Source of the DNA: Actinoplanes sichuanensis | Lineage (GTDB): Bacteria; Actinomycetota; Actinomycetes; Mycobacteriales; Micromonosporaceae | NCBI RefSeq assembly: GCF_033097365.1 | Contig: NZ_AP028461.1 | Location: 6,634,001-6,698,000, forward strand | DNA: 64,000 nucleotides | Direction: 5' to 3' | In this document: one piece after another, positions 15,838 to 24,987 of the stretch | Numbering within the stretch: the first letter of the stretch is position 1 | How the letters are laid out: each line of letters begins with the position of its first letter | Notes under the pieces: generated by a model | What the model saw: only the letters and a program-made list of their open reading frames with translations | The model's database searches: none | Told to the model about the DNA's origin: nothing | Made by a program: the position numbers and the translations under genes

Positions 15838-17097
15838 TTAAAGGGGTTTTGCCGCGAAGAGCTGGTCGAAGACCGCGACCCGGTCGAAGGCCATGGCGTG
15901 CTCCCGCGCCCGGATCTCCAGGTCTCGCCGCTCTTGTTCGGACATGTCCAGAACGACCCGGTCCACCGCGTCGGCGAGGCCGCCGATGTCGCCCGCCTCG
16001 ACGATCACCGCGGCGTCGCCGACCGCCTCCAGGACACCACCGGTCGTGGTGGTGATGATCGGCCCGCCTCCGGCGAGGCCCTTCTCGGCGAGAGCGATGC
16101 CGAAGGTCTCGACGAAGTCCGGTTCCGGCTTGGTGGGCAGGGCGTACGCCGCACAACCGGCCATCAGCAGCGGTTTCTCGTCGTCGTCGACGTCGGTGAG
16201 GAAGATGATCCGGTCGTCCTCCTTGGCCATCGCCTGCACGTGTTCGAGGGCCGGCCCGGTCCCGGCGACCACGAGTTTCACGTCGTCCCGGCAGCGCATC
16301 TGGCCGTACGCGATGACCAGGTCGTAAATGCCTTTGGCCCGGGCCACCCGGGACAGGAAGAGGACATAGCGGTCGCGTTTGAGGCCGCGGCGTTCGAGGG
16401 CCGCGTCGACGGCGGCCGGGTCGAGGTCGGTGAAGGCCGACGAGTCGATCGGCGGATAGCTGACGGCGACCCGCTCCCGGCACTGCTCGGCGAACGTGGT
16501 GCCGCAGTGCGCGTCGACCTCCTCGGCCGAGGCGATGATCTCGTTGCGGGTGTATTCGGAGACCGCCACCACCTCGTCGCTGGCCAGGAACGTGGTGAGC
16601 AGGACGGTGGCCGCCCCGAACCGGCCCTCCCGCAGGCAGGAGCGGATGACGTTGGTGACGTCCGAGCCGACCGCCTTGGCGATGGTGTGCACGTCGGGGT
16701 CGAACCCGGCGGCCCGGGCCGCGGTGACCGCGTCGTTGATCACCTGGGTGTGGGGTACCAGGTACATCGACAGGCAGACGGTGGGTACGGGTTCGGAGAG
16801 CAGCTCGACCAGGCGGCCGGTGAGCCCGGCCAGGTGACGGCCGTCCGGCACCCGGTAGTCGCCGACCGCCTCGGGACGCTCGACGGTGATTCCGGGGCTG
16901 TACGGCAGGAGCCGGTCGAGGGGCTTGAGGGGCAGGCCGGCCGCCTGAAGGGTGGGGATCGGCCAGGTGAGCAGCACCACGTCGTCGAAGCCACGGGTGA
17001 GGGCGACCTCGGCGAGGTTGCGGGCCTCGCCGGAGTGCCCGCAGATGACCGGATCGGCGCGTACCGCGATGACGAGGCGGCGGGTCGGTCGGCTCAT
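15838..17097 (-). CDS. GT4-family glycosyltransferase
   Basis: 419 residues, GT-B fold, retaining GT4 type. The N-lobe starts LVIAVRADPVICGHSGEARN. The C-lobe has YVLFLSRVARAKGIYDLV (sugar-nucleotide site), VVAGTGPALEHV, and an E-x7-E-like region PEPDFVETFGIALAEKGLAGG followed by GGVLEAVG. The start codon overlaps the GH92 stop (ATGA). It probably adds a sugar to a polysaccharide, glycolipid or small acceptor in the cytoplasm. The pairing with an alpha-mannosidase-type GH92 suggests a mannose-containing glycan, an inference only. Confidence 0.9.
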   Translation of the reverse strand: MSRPTRRLVIAVRADPVICGHSGEARNLAEVALTRGFDDVVLLTWPIPTLQAAGLPLKPLDRLLPYSPGITVERPEAVGDYRVPDGRHLAGLTGRLVELLSEPVPTVCLSMYLVPHTQVINDAVTAARAAGFDPDVHTIAKAVGSDVTNVIRSCLREGRFGAATVLLTTFLASDEVVAVSEYTRNEIIASAEEVDAHCGTTFAEQCRERVAVSYPPIDSSAFTDLDPAAVDAALERRGLKRDRYVLFLSRVARAKGIYDLVIAYGQMRCRDDVKLVVAGTGPALEHVQAMAKEDDRIIFLTDVDDDEKPLLMAGCAAYALPTKPEPDFVETFGIALAEKGLAGGGPIITTTTGGVLEAVGDAAVIVEAGDIGGLADAVDRVVLDMSEQERRDLEIRAREHAMAFDRVAVFDQLFAAKPL

Positions 17098-19328
17098 CGT
17101 TGTTCCTTAGGGTGGGAATCTGAGAGGGATGGCGGCCGGATCCCGTGTCCCCAGGTGGAGGGCTCGGGGCCCAGTCGCAGGTGCAGCCGTCCGCCTTGAT
17201 GGACGTCGGCGGCGTTCAGGTGGGTGGCGTGCAGGGGCCTCCCGTTGAGGGTCGCGGACTGAACGTACTGGGGTGCCGGGTCGCGGTCAGCACCGTCGAC
17301 ACCAATCGGTGATTCTCGATGTCCTGAGGTCTCGATGACGAACTCGCCACCCTCGACCTGAATCGCCGCCCGCTCGAACGCCGGGGCGTTGACCAGGAAC
17401 ATGTTCTGACCGGCGACCGGGAACAGGCCCAGCGACGCCCACACGTACCAGGCGCTCAGGCCACCCGAGTCGTCGTTGCCCGGCAGACCGCCCGGCCCGG
17501 TGCCGAACTGCCAGGTGAGCGCCGAGTTGACGATCTCGGCGGTCCGGTCCGGACGGCCCGAGTAGTGGTACGCCCACGGCACCTCCATGTCCGGCTCGTT
17601 GTTGAGGCCCTCGAACCGGTTCAAGGCGTACCCGGTGGCCATCTCGACCGGGTCGGGACAGCGGCCGGGTTGCTTGACCGGGGCCGCGCCGTAACCGAAG
17701 AACCGGTCCAGCATGAAACTGAACGCCGCGTCGCCGCCGGCCAGGGCGATCCGCCCGGCCATGTCGTGCATCAGGCGGAACGAGTAGTTCCACTTGCCGC
17801 CCTCGTAGAACTCCGAGTCGCGCAGCAGTCCGGTCTTCGGGTCGAAGGCATTCACCCAGTCGCGGCTGCGCCGTTCCAGGTCGGCGGCGAGGCGGTGGTC
17901 GTTGAGGGCGCGGGCCACCTTGGCGGTGCAGTGGTGGGCGTACGACAGATCGAGGGTGTGCGTGATCGGATGCACCACGCCGTGTTCCCAGAAGTCCTCG
18001 CCGTACATCCGCCGCAGGTCGTCGACCATGTGCACGAGGGCCCAGGTCCAGTCGATGCCCGGCCGGCGTAGCGCCTGCACGTCGGCCAGGGCGGTGTGCG
18101 CGAGCGCGCTGGCCTGCCGGAAGAACCGGTCGGCGCCACGGGCCATCCGGTAGCCGATCGGGAAGTTGCCCTCCTCCTCGCAGACCCGGATCAGCGACTC
18201 CAGCATGTCCGCGTAGCGGTCCGGCGCGATCGCCGACAGCAGCGGCATCTGCGTCTTGTAGATGTCCCACATGGTGCAGATGTCGAACGCGTACGGGCCG
18301 GGGTCGGGCCAGTTGGGGCTCTCGTCGTCGGCGATGCACGGCTTGATCAGCGAGTGGTACAGCGCGGTGGCCATCACGGTGCGCCGGTTGTCGGTGCCGC
18401 CGTCGACCCGGACCCGGCCGAGGTGGTCGCGCCAGCGGTCCTGGGTCTTGTCGCGCACGGTCTCGAAGGCCGAGACGCCGGTGCCGCACTCGCGCTCCAG
18501 GTTCTGCCGGGCCTGGTCGCAGCCGCGCAGCGAGAAACCCATCCGGACCTCGATGGTCTGCCCGGCGCGGGTCGGTCCCATGAAGAGCATGCCGAACGGG
18601 CGCAGCGTGGTGTGCCGGATGCTGTCGAAGTCGAGCCGGGTGCCGCCGGGGATGAGCCGCCGGTCGTACCAGAGCATCTGCCGCCAGCCGGGACTGTCCA
18701 CCTCGATGTGCACCGAGAGCGGGATTCCCTCCATCACCACGGTGCCCTGGGCGCGGCCATGGCCCATGCTCTCGGCCTGGGCACGCAGCGGCACGGTCCG
18801 GCCGAGGTCTATCGCCAGGCCACCGCACGACAGGTCGATGACGACCCGGGCACTGTGGTGGTCGGGGAACGTGTAGCGGTGGACCGCGACCTTCTCCCCC
18901 ACGGTGATCTCGCAGCGCACGCCGGTGTCCAGATTGGCCGCGTAGTAGCCGGCCTCGGCCCGCTCGTCCTCCAGCGGCCAGGACTGGCCGAGGTCGTCGA
19001 GGGGCTGGACCATCGGGGTGACCCGCACGTAGTTGTAGTACTTGCGGATCGCGCCGGTGCCGGACTGCTGGAAATGCGTGAACCCGGAGGCCTGGTGCCT
19101 GTCGAACATCTCCTCGGGCACGCCCTCGGTGTTCTTGGCGTACCGGCCATATCCGGTCGGGTACGCCCCCGAGTACGCGCAGGCCGAGACCATGCCGAGG
19201 GGGGAGGTGGCCCCGGGGTGGGTGTTACCCACCTGCGGCTTCGGCCACCACCACGTGGCGGCCAGACCGTGTGCCCTGGGCAGGTCGGTGGCCGCGGTGC
19301 CGATGAATGGATCTACTTTGTCAAGGAT
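17094..19328 (-). CDS. GH92 alpha-mannosidase-family glycoside hydrolase without a normal start codon
   Basis: About 745 residues of conserved GH92 sequence. Motifs: VDPFIGTAATD at the N-terminus, GNTHPGATSPLGMV, GFTHFQQSGTGA, TMWDIYKTQMPLL, EGLNNEPDMEVPW (substrate/Ca site) and GNDDSGGLSAWYVWASLGLFP (catalytic acidic pair). The family removes alpha-mannose residues in a Ca-dependent, inverting manner. No signal peptide is visible. The first canonical in-frame start (GTG 19232) would delete the conserved VDPFIGT block. Upstream, the frame reaches the TAG of the GGDEF-EAL gene at 19338-19340 with no ATG, GTG or TTG; an ATC at 19328 sits where a start is expected. See findings. Co-transcribed with the GT4 gene. 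Confidence 0.85.
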   Translation of the reverse strand: MLDKVDPFIGTAATDLPRAHGLAATWWWPKPQVGNTHPGATSPLGMVSACAYSGAYPTGYGRYAKNTEGVPEEMFDRHQASGFTHFQQSGTGAIRKYYNYVRVTPMVQPLDDLGQSWPLEDERAEAGYYAANLDTGVRCEITVGEKVAVHRYTFPDHHSARVVIDLSCGGLAIDLGRTVPLRAQAESMGHGRAQGTVVMEGIPLSVHIEVDSPGWRQMLWYDRRLIPGGTRLDFDSIRHTTLRPFGMLFMGPTRAGQTIEVRMGFSLRGCDQARQNLERECGTGVSAFETVRDKTQDRWRDHLGRVRVDGGTDNRRTVMATALYHSLIKPCIADDESPNWPDPGPYAFDICTMWDIYKTQMPLLSAIAPDRYADMLESLIRVCEEEGNFPIGYRMARGADRFFRQASALAHTALADVQALRRPGIDWTWALVHMVDDLRRMYGEDFWEHGVVHPITHTLDLSYAHHCTAKVARALNDHRLAADLERRSRDWVNAFDPKTGLLRDSEFYEGGKWNYSFRLMHDMAGRIALAGGDAAFSFMLDRFFGYGAAPVKQPGRCPDPVEMATGYALNRFEGLNNEPDMEVPWAYHYSGRPDRTAEIVNSALTWQFGTGPGGLPGNDDSGGLSAWYVWASLGLFPVAGQNMFLVNAPAFERAAIQVEGGEFVIETSGHRESPIGVDGADRDPAPQYVQSATLNGRPLHATHLNAADVHQGGRLHLRLGPEPSTWGHGIRPPSLSDSHPKEQR

Positions 19329-19337
19329 GGCCGGACT

Positions 19338-21662
19338 CTAACCGGCCACAGCTGTCCCCATGGTTTCGCGCAAGTGAACTCCCTCGAAGGTGGCCCTTTC
19401 GAAGGACTCGCGGAGCATGACGTCGAACTCGGCGGCGGGCAGCGGCTTGCTGAAGAAGTAGCCCTGCACGGCCGGGCAGCCGGCGACGCGCAGTGCCTCC
19501 CAGTCGGCCGCCTCCTCGACCCCCTCGGCGATGGTGGACATGCCCAGCGAGCGGGCCAGCCACAGCACGGCCTGGATGATCGACGCCTTGCGCTGGTCCT
19601 CGGCCAGGCCGGCCACGAACGAGCGGTCCAGCTTGACGATGTCGGCCGGCAGTGACTTCAGCCAGGTCAGCGAGCTGTACCCGGTGCCGAAGTCGTCCAG
19701 CGCGATCCGTACGCCGAGCTGCTTGAGCGCGGTGAGCCGCTCGCTGACGTCGACCGTCGAGGCGAGCAGGGCGGTCTCGGTGATCTCCAGGACGATCCGG
19801 GACGGGTCGAAGCCGGGCAACCCGGCCAGCACGCTCGCGACCATCGGCACGAAGTCCGGTTCGGCGAGCTGGCGGGGGCTGACGTTGACCGAGACGTAGC
19901 CGAGCCGGTCCTGCCAGTGCAGCAGGTGGTCGATCGCCGAGCGCAGCACGTGCTCGCCGAGCGGCACGATCAGGCCGGTCTCCTCGGCGGCGAGGATGAA
20001 GTGGAACGGGCTGAGGATCTCCCCCTCCGGGGTACGCATCCGGACCAGCGCCTCGGCACCGGCGATCCGGCCGGTCACGGTGGAGACCACCGGCTGGAAC
20101 CAGAGCGGCAGGGTGAGCCGCGGGTCGCCGGCCAGCGCCCGGCGGACCCGGGCCTCGGCGGCGATCTTCTCCTGTACGGGCACGCGCAGCTCGTCGGTGA
20201 ACACCTGGACCCGGTTGCCGCCGGCGCGCTTGGCCGCGTACATCGCGGTGTCGGCGGCCAGGACCACGTCGTCGGCGTGGCTCGGCCCGGTCACCGTGGT
20301 GACGCCGATGCTGCAGGCGACCGGCAGCTCGTAGCCGCCGACCGCGAGCGGCTCGGCCAGCGAGGCGAGGATGTCGTCGGCGACCCGCAGCCCGCCACCG
20401 GACGGTCCGGTCAACGCGACGATGAACTCGTCACCGCCGAGCCGGGCGAGCAGGGAGCCGGCCGGGACCACGTGGGTCAGCCGGACCGCGAGGGCGCGCA
20501 GCACGTCGTCGCCGGTGGTGTGCCCGGCGCCGTCGTTGATCGACTTGAAGCGGTCGACGTCCAGGTAGATGACACTGACCGGCTGGGTCGCGACCCTGAG
20601 CATCTCGGTCAGGTCCTGCTCGAACGCCTTGCGGGACAGCAGGCCGGTCAGCGAGTCGTGCCGCACCTGGTAGCGCAGCTCGGCCTCGTGGTCGCGGACC
20701 GCGGTCACGTCGTTGCAGTGCACGAAGATCAGCCGCAGCCCGCCGTCCCGGTCGTAGAGGCCGGTCGCGTGGGTCTGCACCCAGATCAGCGCGCCGGTGT
20801 CGGTACGCATGTACTGCCGGGTCATCGTGATCGGCTCGCGGGTCTGGGTGAGCAGCTGGGCGTACCGCGGCTCGTCCGGCTGCATCGGGCGCAGCGGCAG
20901 GTTGCGGACCGTGAAGTCGGCGGGGAGTTCGGCGGGCAGGCGCAGCCAGTTGCGGTAGGCGGCGTTGGTACGCAGCAGCCGGCCGTCGGTGGCGAACATG
21001 GCCATCGGCACCGGCGTCTCGTCGAAGGCGACGCTGAGCTGGGCCTGGCTCTCGTTCAGGTGCTCCTCGGCACGCTGCTCCTCGATCTCGTTGAACCGCC
21101 ACGCGACCAGCTGGAACGACGCGGCGCAGAGCACCGCGGCGCCGTGCAGCAGCGCCCAGACCAGCGGGTGCTGCTGCGCCGAGTCGTGGCCGAAGGTGTG
21201 GTCCGCCTCGGCCACACCGAACCCGGCGTGGTGCAGGGTCGTGCCGACCAGGAAGCCACCGAACGGCGCCCAGTCCCGATAGAGGGCGAGCGCCGGGATC
21301 AGGATGAAGAACGTGAAATGCGCCTCGGTGAGACCGTCGCAGACGATCACGAAGCCGCCGCAGGCGGCCACGTAACCGAGCGCCACGGCGACCGAACGGA
21401 TCCGCCGGTTCCTCAGCGCGGTCGCGATCACCAGGCTGGTCAGCACCAGTCCGTCGGTGATCAGCAGCTCCGGCGCCCCGGCGCCGCGGAGCACACCGAA
21501 CACGGTGAAGAACACCATGCACAGGGCAAGCAGCACCGTCAGCAGCCGGTGCCGACCCGCCCAGTCCTCGTCGTTGAGCCTCCCCCGGCCGGAAGCCGGT
21601 CGCGGAGCCTCGCCATCCACGTCGCCACGAACGCAGCATCGGCCGGATGGGGTACGGGTCAC
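19338..21662 (-). CDS. membrane-bound PAS-GGDEF-EAL c-di-GMP enzyme
   Basis: About 774 residues. Order: five or so N-terminal membrane helices with LTEAHFTFFILIPALALYRDWAPF-type sequence (parts: LTEAHFTFFILIP, ALYRDWAPFGG), a coiled segment, a PAS domain (VAFDETPVPMAMF), a GGDEF cyclase domain with intact GGDEF (20424-20438), and an EAL domain with intact AEALVR and DDFGTGYSSL. Both catalytic signatures are complete, so it could make and break cyclic di-GMP. GTG 21662 is preferred since the neighbour ends at 21683. The stop TAG is directly in frame with the GH92 coding region. Confidence 0.9.
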   Translation of the reverse strand: MTRTPSGRCCVRGDVDGEAPRPASGRGRLNDEDWAGRHRLLTVLLALCMVFFTVFGVLRGAGAPELLITDGLVLTSLVIATALRNRRIRSVAVALGYVAACGGFVIVCDGLTEAHFTFFILIPALALYRDWAPFGGFLVGTTLHHAGFGVAEADHTFGHDSAQQHPLVWALLHGAAVLCAASFQLVAWRFNEIEEQRAEEHLNESQAQLSVAFDETPVPMAMFATDGRLLRTNAAYRNWLRLPAELPADFTVRNLPLRPMQPDEPRYAQLLTQTREPITMTRQYMRTDTGALIWVQTHATGLYDRDGGLRLIFVHCNDVTAVRDHEAELRYQVRHDSLTGLLSRKAFEQDLTEMLRVATQPVSVIYLDVDRFKSINDGAGHTTGDDVLRALAVRLTHVVPAGSLLARLGGDEFIVALTGPSGGGLRVADDILASLAEPLAVGGYELPVACSIGVTTVTGPSHADDVVLAADTAMYAAKRAGGNRVQVFTDELRVPVQEKIAAEARVRRALAGDPRLTLPLWFQPVVSTVTGRIAGAEALVRMRTPEGEILSPFHFILAAEETGLIVPLGEHVLRSAIDHLLHWQDRLGYVSVNVSPRQLAEPDFVPMVASVLAGLPGFDPSRIVLEITETALLASTVDVSERLTALKQLGVRIALDDFGTGYSSLTWLKSLPADIVKLDRSFVAGLAEDQRKASIIQAVLWLARSLGMSTIAEGVEEAADWEALRVAGCPAVQGYFFSKPLPAAEFDVMLRESFERATFEGVHLRETMGTAVAG

Positions 21663-21682
21663 AGGACCGGGCCGGTTGTAGG

Positions 21683-22912
21683 TCAGGTGCGATCCGTGCC
21701 GAGTACCGCGGCCAGCGCACCGACCGCCCGGTCCACGTCGTTCTCGGTGCTGCCCAGCCCGAAACTGATCCGCAGCAGGCCGGTCACGCCGTCGCCGCAC
21801 GCGCCGGTCCGGTCGCTGTCGGTCAGCCGGCGAACCAGTGGGTGGGCGCAGAACTGGCCGGCCCGGACGCCGATGCCGTGTTCCCGGCCCAGCCGCTGGG
21901 CGACCTCGGCCGGGTCGTGACCCGGCAGCGCCAGCGACACGATGCCCACCCGCGGGTGGTCCGGGCCGAACAGGCTGACCTCGATCGCCCCCGGCACCCC
22001 GGCCAGGCCGGAGCGCAGCCGGGCCAGCAGCCGCTGCTCGTGCTCGTGCCGGGCGACCCGGCCGGCCTGGGTGAGCGCCTCACAGACCGCGGCCAGGGCC
22101 ACCGCACCGAGCAGATTGGGGGTGCCGCCCTCGTGCCGGGCCGGGCCGGTGGCCCAGGTCAGCTCGCCGGGACGGTCACCCACCGCGGCGCTCGCGCCCC
22201 CACCGGCGAGGTACGGCTCGGCCGCGTCCAGCCAGTCCGAGCGGCCGACGAGCACCCCGGCACCGAACGGGGCGTACAGCTTGTGACCGGAGAAGGCCAG
22301 ATAGTCGGCGCCCAGGTCGTCGAGGTCGACCGGGACGTGCGGGGCGAGCTGGGCGGCGTCGACGACCACCCGGGCGCCGTACGAGTGCGCCACGTCGGCC
22401 AGCTCACGCACCGGCCACACCTCGCCGGTGACGTTGCTCGCCCCGGTGACGGTGAACACCACCGGCCCCACCCGCCCGTCGAGGGCCTGCTTGAGGGCGG
22501 CGATCGCGTCGTCGGGCGAGGCCGGGGCGGGCAGACGCAGCGGGTTCGGCCAGGGCAGCAGGTTGGCGTGGTGCTCGCCCTCGAACTGCACGGTGGTGGT
22601 CCCGGCCGGCAGGGCCCGGGCCAGCAGGTTGAGGGCGTCGGTGGTGTTCCGGGTGAAGATCACCGAGTCGCCGGGGCGGGCGCCCACGAACTCGGCCACC
22701 ACGTCCCGGGCCAGCTCGTAGGCGAGGGTGGACGCCTGCGAGCGCACCCCGGTGCCCCGGTGCACGCTGCCGTACCGGGGAAGGAGGTCCTGAACGGCCT
22801 CGGCGGCCGCCCGCACGCAGGGCGCCGACGCCGCGTAGTCGAGATGCACGAAGTCGTCGTCCGGACCGATGACGTCGAGCGGGGAGCTGAATGCGAGAGA
22901 GGAAGATGGCAT
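21683..22912 (-). CDS. class V aminotransferase-fold (cysteine-desulfurase-like) PLP enzyme
   Basis: 409 residues. The PLP enzyme family is shown by FVHLDYAASAP at the start, TRNTTDALNLLA, FEGEHHANLLPW, VVDAAQLAPHVPVD and SGHKLYAPFGAG with the PLP-binding Lys. The C-terminus has GIGVRAGQFCAHPLV with a conserved Cys. It resembles SufS/selenocysteine-lyase-like enzymes. A SAM-IV riboswitch in its leader places it in sulfur/methionine metabolism rather than Fe-S assembly. It ends 21 bases before the GGDEF-EAL gene, possibly the same transcript. Confidence 0.88.
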   Translation of the reverse strand: MPSSSLAFSSPLDVIGPDDDFVHLDYAASAPCVRAAAEAVQDLLPRYGSVHRGTGVRSQASTLAYELARDVVAEFVGARPGDSVIFTRNTTDALNLLARALPAGTTTVQFEGEHHANLLPWPNPLRLPAPASPDDAIAALKQALDGRVGPVVFTVTGASNVTGEVWPVRELADVAHSYGARVVVDAAQLAPHVPVDLDDLGADYLAFSGHKLYAPFGAGVLVGRSDWLDAAEPYLAGGGASAAVGDRPGELTWATGPARHEGGTPNLLGAVALAAVCEALTQAGRVARHEHEQRLLARLRSGLAGVPGAIEVSLFGPDHPRVGIVSLALPGHDPAEVAQRLGREHGIGVRAGQFCAHPLVRRLTDSDRTGACGDGVTGLLRISFGLGSTENDVDRAVGALAAVLGTDRT

Positions 22913-22959
22913 GACCGCGCCTCCACGGGTTCGCCGTTTGCCGCTGTCGGTCGACAGAC

Positions 22960-23046
22960 GGCCCGGTCCTCACCCGGGGCACCCCGTCGCGAACGGAAGG
23001 GTTGCCGGCCAGCAAGCCGGGGCTACGCGCTGGCACTCATGACCTG
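22960..23046 (-). ncRNA. SAM-IV riboswitch
   Basis: On the minus strand the leader reads GGTCATGAGTGCCAGC, then a CCCCGGCTTGCTGGCCGG stem, GCAACCCT, a second stem ending GGGGTGCCCCGGGTGA, and GGACC pairing back to the 5' end. This order matches the SAM-IV class known from actinobacteria, which binds S-adenosylmethionine and usually turns expression off. It ends about 48 bases before the start of the class V aminotransferase-fold gene. Confidence 0.9.
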
Positions 23047-23118
23047 CCGCCGAAGTTAGCAGATGTCACGTCCGTCGTCCATTTCCCACGCTCGAAGTAG
23101 GGAATACAGTCATGCCTC

Positions 23119-23904
23119 ATGACGACCTCGTTCCAGCAGCAGTGGGACCAATGGCACACCGAGCACGAGAAGCGGCGCGCCGATCCGCACGGCTTCCTCG
23201 CGATCACCGGCCTGCACTGGCTCACCGAGACGCCGCAGAGCTTCGACGACGCCCCCGGCGCGTGGAGTACCGGACCGTCCGGCGTCACCGTGGCCCTGGG
23301 TGAGGGTGAATCGCTGACCACCGCGACCGGCACGATCACCGGCACGCACACGTTCGAGCCGATCGCGGAGCGCGCCGACGTGATCGTGGAGCACGGCGAC
23401 GTGCACATCGAGATCGCCCGGCGCGGCGGCTACGACGTGGTGCGGCCACGGAGCCCGCGGAGCCCGCTGCTCACCGCCTACACCGGTACGCCCGCCTATC
23501 CGGCCGACGAGAAGTGGGTGGTGACCGGGCGGTTCGTCAGGTTCGACGAGCCGAAGCCGACCACCGTGGGTTCGGTGGCCGAGGGCATCGAGCACGTCTA
23601 CGAGGCGCCGGGGCGCATCGAGTTCGAGGCCGGCGGCGAGCAGCTGTCGCTGATCGCGTTCAACGGCAACACGCCCGGGTCGCTGTCCGTGCTGTTCACC
23701 GACGCGACGTCGGGGCTGACCACCTACGCGGCGAACCGGAGCCTGGCCGTCGCCGCGCCCGCCGCGGACGGCACCGTGACACTGGACTTCAACCGGGCCA
23801 CGAACCTGCCGTGCGCGTACGTCGACTTCGCGACCTGCCCGCTGCCGCCGGCCGGCAACAAGCTGCCGGTCGCGGTCGAGGCGGGCGAGAGGATTCCGGC
23901 GTAG
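23119..23904 (+). CDS. DUF1684 domain protein
   Basis: 261 residues. Family hallmarks are the N-terminal WHTEHEKRRADPHGFLAITGLHWL, RRGGYDVVRPRSPRSPLLTAYTG, DEKWVVTGRFV, LSLIAFNGNT, and the C-terminal VTLDFNRATNLPCAYVDFATCPLPP. Many actinobacteria carry it; function is unknown. ATG 23119 follows a short AT-rich stretch and no strong ribosome binding site. It is probably co-transcribed with the M20 peptidase gene 9 bases downstream. Confidence 0.9.
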   Translation: MTTSFQQQWDQWHTEHEKRRADPHGFLAITGLHWLTETPQSFDDAPGAWSTGPSGVTVALGEGESLTTATGTITGTHTFEPIAERADVIVEHGDVHIEIARRGGYDVVRPRSPRSPLLTAYTGTPAYPADEKWVVTGRFVRFDEPKPTTVGSVAEGIEHVYEAPGRIEFEAGGEQLSLIAFNGNTPGSLSVLFTDATSGLTTYAANRSLAVAAPAADGTVTLDFNRATNLPCAYVDFATCPLPPAGNKLPVAVEAGERIPA

Positions 23905-23913
23905 GGTCCGTCC

Positions 23914-24987
23914 ATGGAGGACCTCGCGGCGCTCATCGCGATCCGCTCGACCGCGGATCGCCCGGACGAGCTGCGGCATGCGCTCGACCTGCTGCTCACG
24001 GTGGCCGGTCCGGATTTCCGGGTACGGCGATTCGAGTCCCATGGCAGGCCGAGCGCGCTGCTGACCACCCCCGGTCGGCCCGGCCCGCCGCGGGTGATCC
24101 TCAACGCGCACCTGGACGTGGTGCCCGGCGAGCCGCACCAGTTCGTCCCGCGCCTGGACGGCGACCGGCTCTACGGCCGCGGCGCCCACGACATGAAGGC
24201 TGCCGCTCTGGTGATGACCCAGGTCTTCCGGGACCTGGCCGCCACTCTGCCCTACCCGATCGGGTTGCAGCTGGTCACCGACGAGGAGGTGGGCGGCTTC
24301 GACGGGACCGGTCACCAGGTGGCGCGGGGGATCCGGGCCGGGTTCGTGATCATCGGCGAGCAGAGTGGGCTGCGGGTGGTCAACGAGTCGAAGGGGATCA
24401 TCCGGGCCCGGCTCGCCGCCTCCGGCCGGACCGCGCACGCCGCCTACCCGTGGCTCGGGTCGAACGCGCTGGCCGCGGTGGTCGAGGGGGTGCGTCGGCT
24501 GCTCGAGCGGTACCCCACCCCGGCCGCCGAGGCGTGGGTGACGACGGTGAACGTGGCCCGGATCGACACCCCGAACCAGGCCGCCAACGTGGTGCCGGCC
24601 GAGGCCGGTGCGCTGCTGGACATCAGGTTCCCGCCGTCCGATCCGGATCTGGCCGGGCGCGGGCCGGACGAGGTGGCCGCGTTCCTCACCGCGGTGACCG
24701 GGCTGTCCGCCACCGTCGAGGCGCTGGGGGCGCCGCACTTCGCCGATCCGGGCAGTGCCGACGTGCTCCGGTTGCAGCAGGCCGCGCGGGACGCCGGATA
24801 CGACGGGTCGCTGCTGCGTAAACACGGGGCGGCGGACGGGCGGTTCTACTCGGCCGAGGGCGTGCCCGCGGTGATCTTCGGGCCGGGCGGCGACGGGCAG
24901 CACGGGCCGGAGGAGTATGTCGATCTGCGGACGCTCGACCCGTACCGCCGCGCGCTCGAGATGTTTCTAACGGGTCTGGACGGCTAG
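23914..24987 (+). CDS. M20 family metallopeptidase (ArgE/DapE-like)
   Basis: 357 residues. Di-zinc M20 motifs: LNAHLDVVPG, YGRGAHDMKAA (metal Asp), VTDEEVGG (catalytic and metal Glu) and an IIGEQSG segment; the final His occurs near the C-terminus (KHGAADGRFY...GDGQHGPEEYV). The dimerisation insert reads KGIIRARLAASGRTAHAAYPWLG. It hydrolyses an N-acyl amino acid or small peptide; the substrate is not evident. 3' end overlaps the converging HD gene by 21 bases. Confidence 0.9.
   Translation: MEDLAALIAIRSTADRPDELRHALDLLLTVAGPDFRVRRFESHGRPSALLTTPGRPGPPRVILNAHLDVVPGEPHQFVPRLDGDRLYGRGAHDMKAAALVMTQVFRDLAATLPYPIGLQLVTDEEVGGFDGTGHQVARGIRAGFVIIGEQSGLRVVNESKGIIRARLAASGRTAHAAYPWLGSNALAAVVEGVRRLLERYPTPAAEAWVTTVNVARIDTPNQAANVVPAEAGALLDIRFPPSDPDLAGRGPDEVAAFLTAVTGLSATVEALGAPHFADPGSADVLRLQQAARDAGYDGSLLRKHGAADGRFYSAEGVPAVIFGPGGDGQHGPEEYVDLRTLDPYRRALEMFLTGLDG

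Noticed and set aside
19917..21920. Long plus-strand open frame (667 codons) opposite the GGDEF-EAL and class V genes
   Set aside because: It is antisense to clearly conserved coding sequence, has the Gly/Arg/Val-rich make-up of GC-driven shadow frames, and shows no family features.
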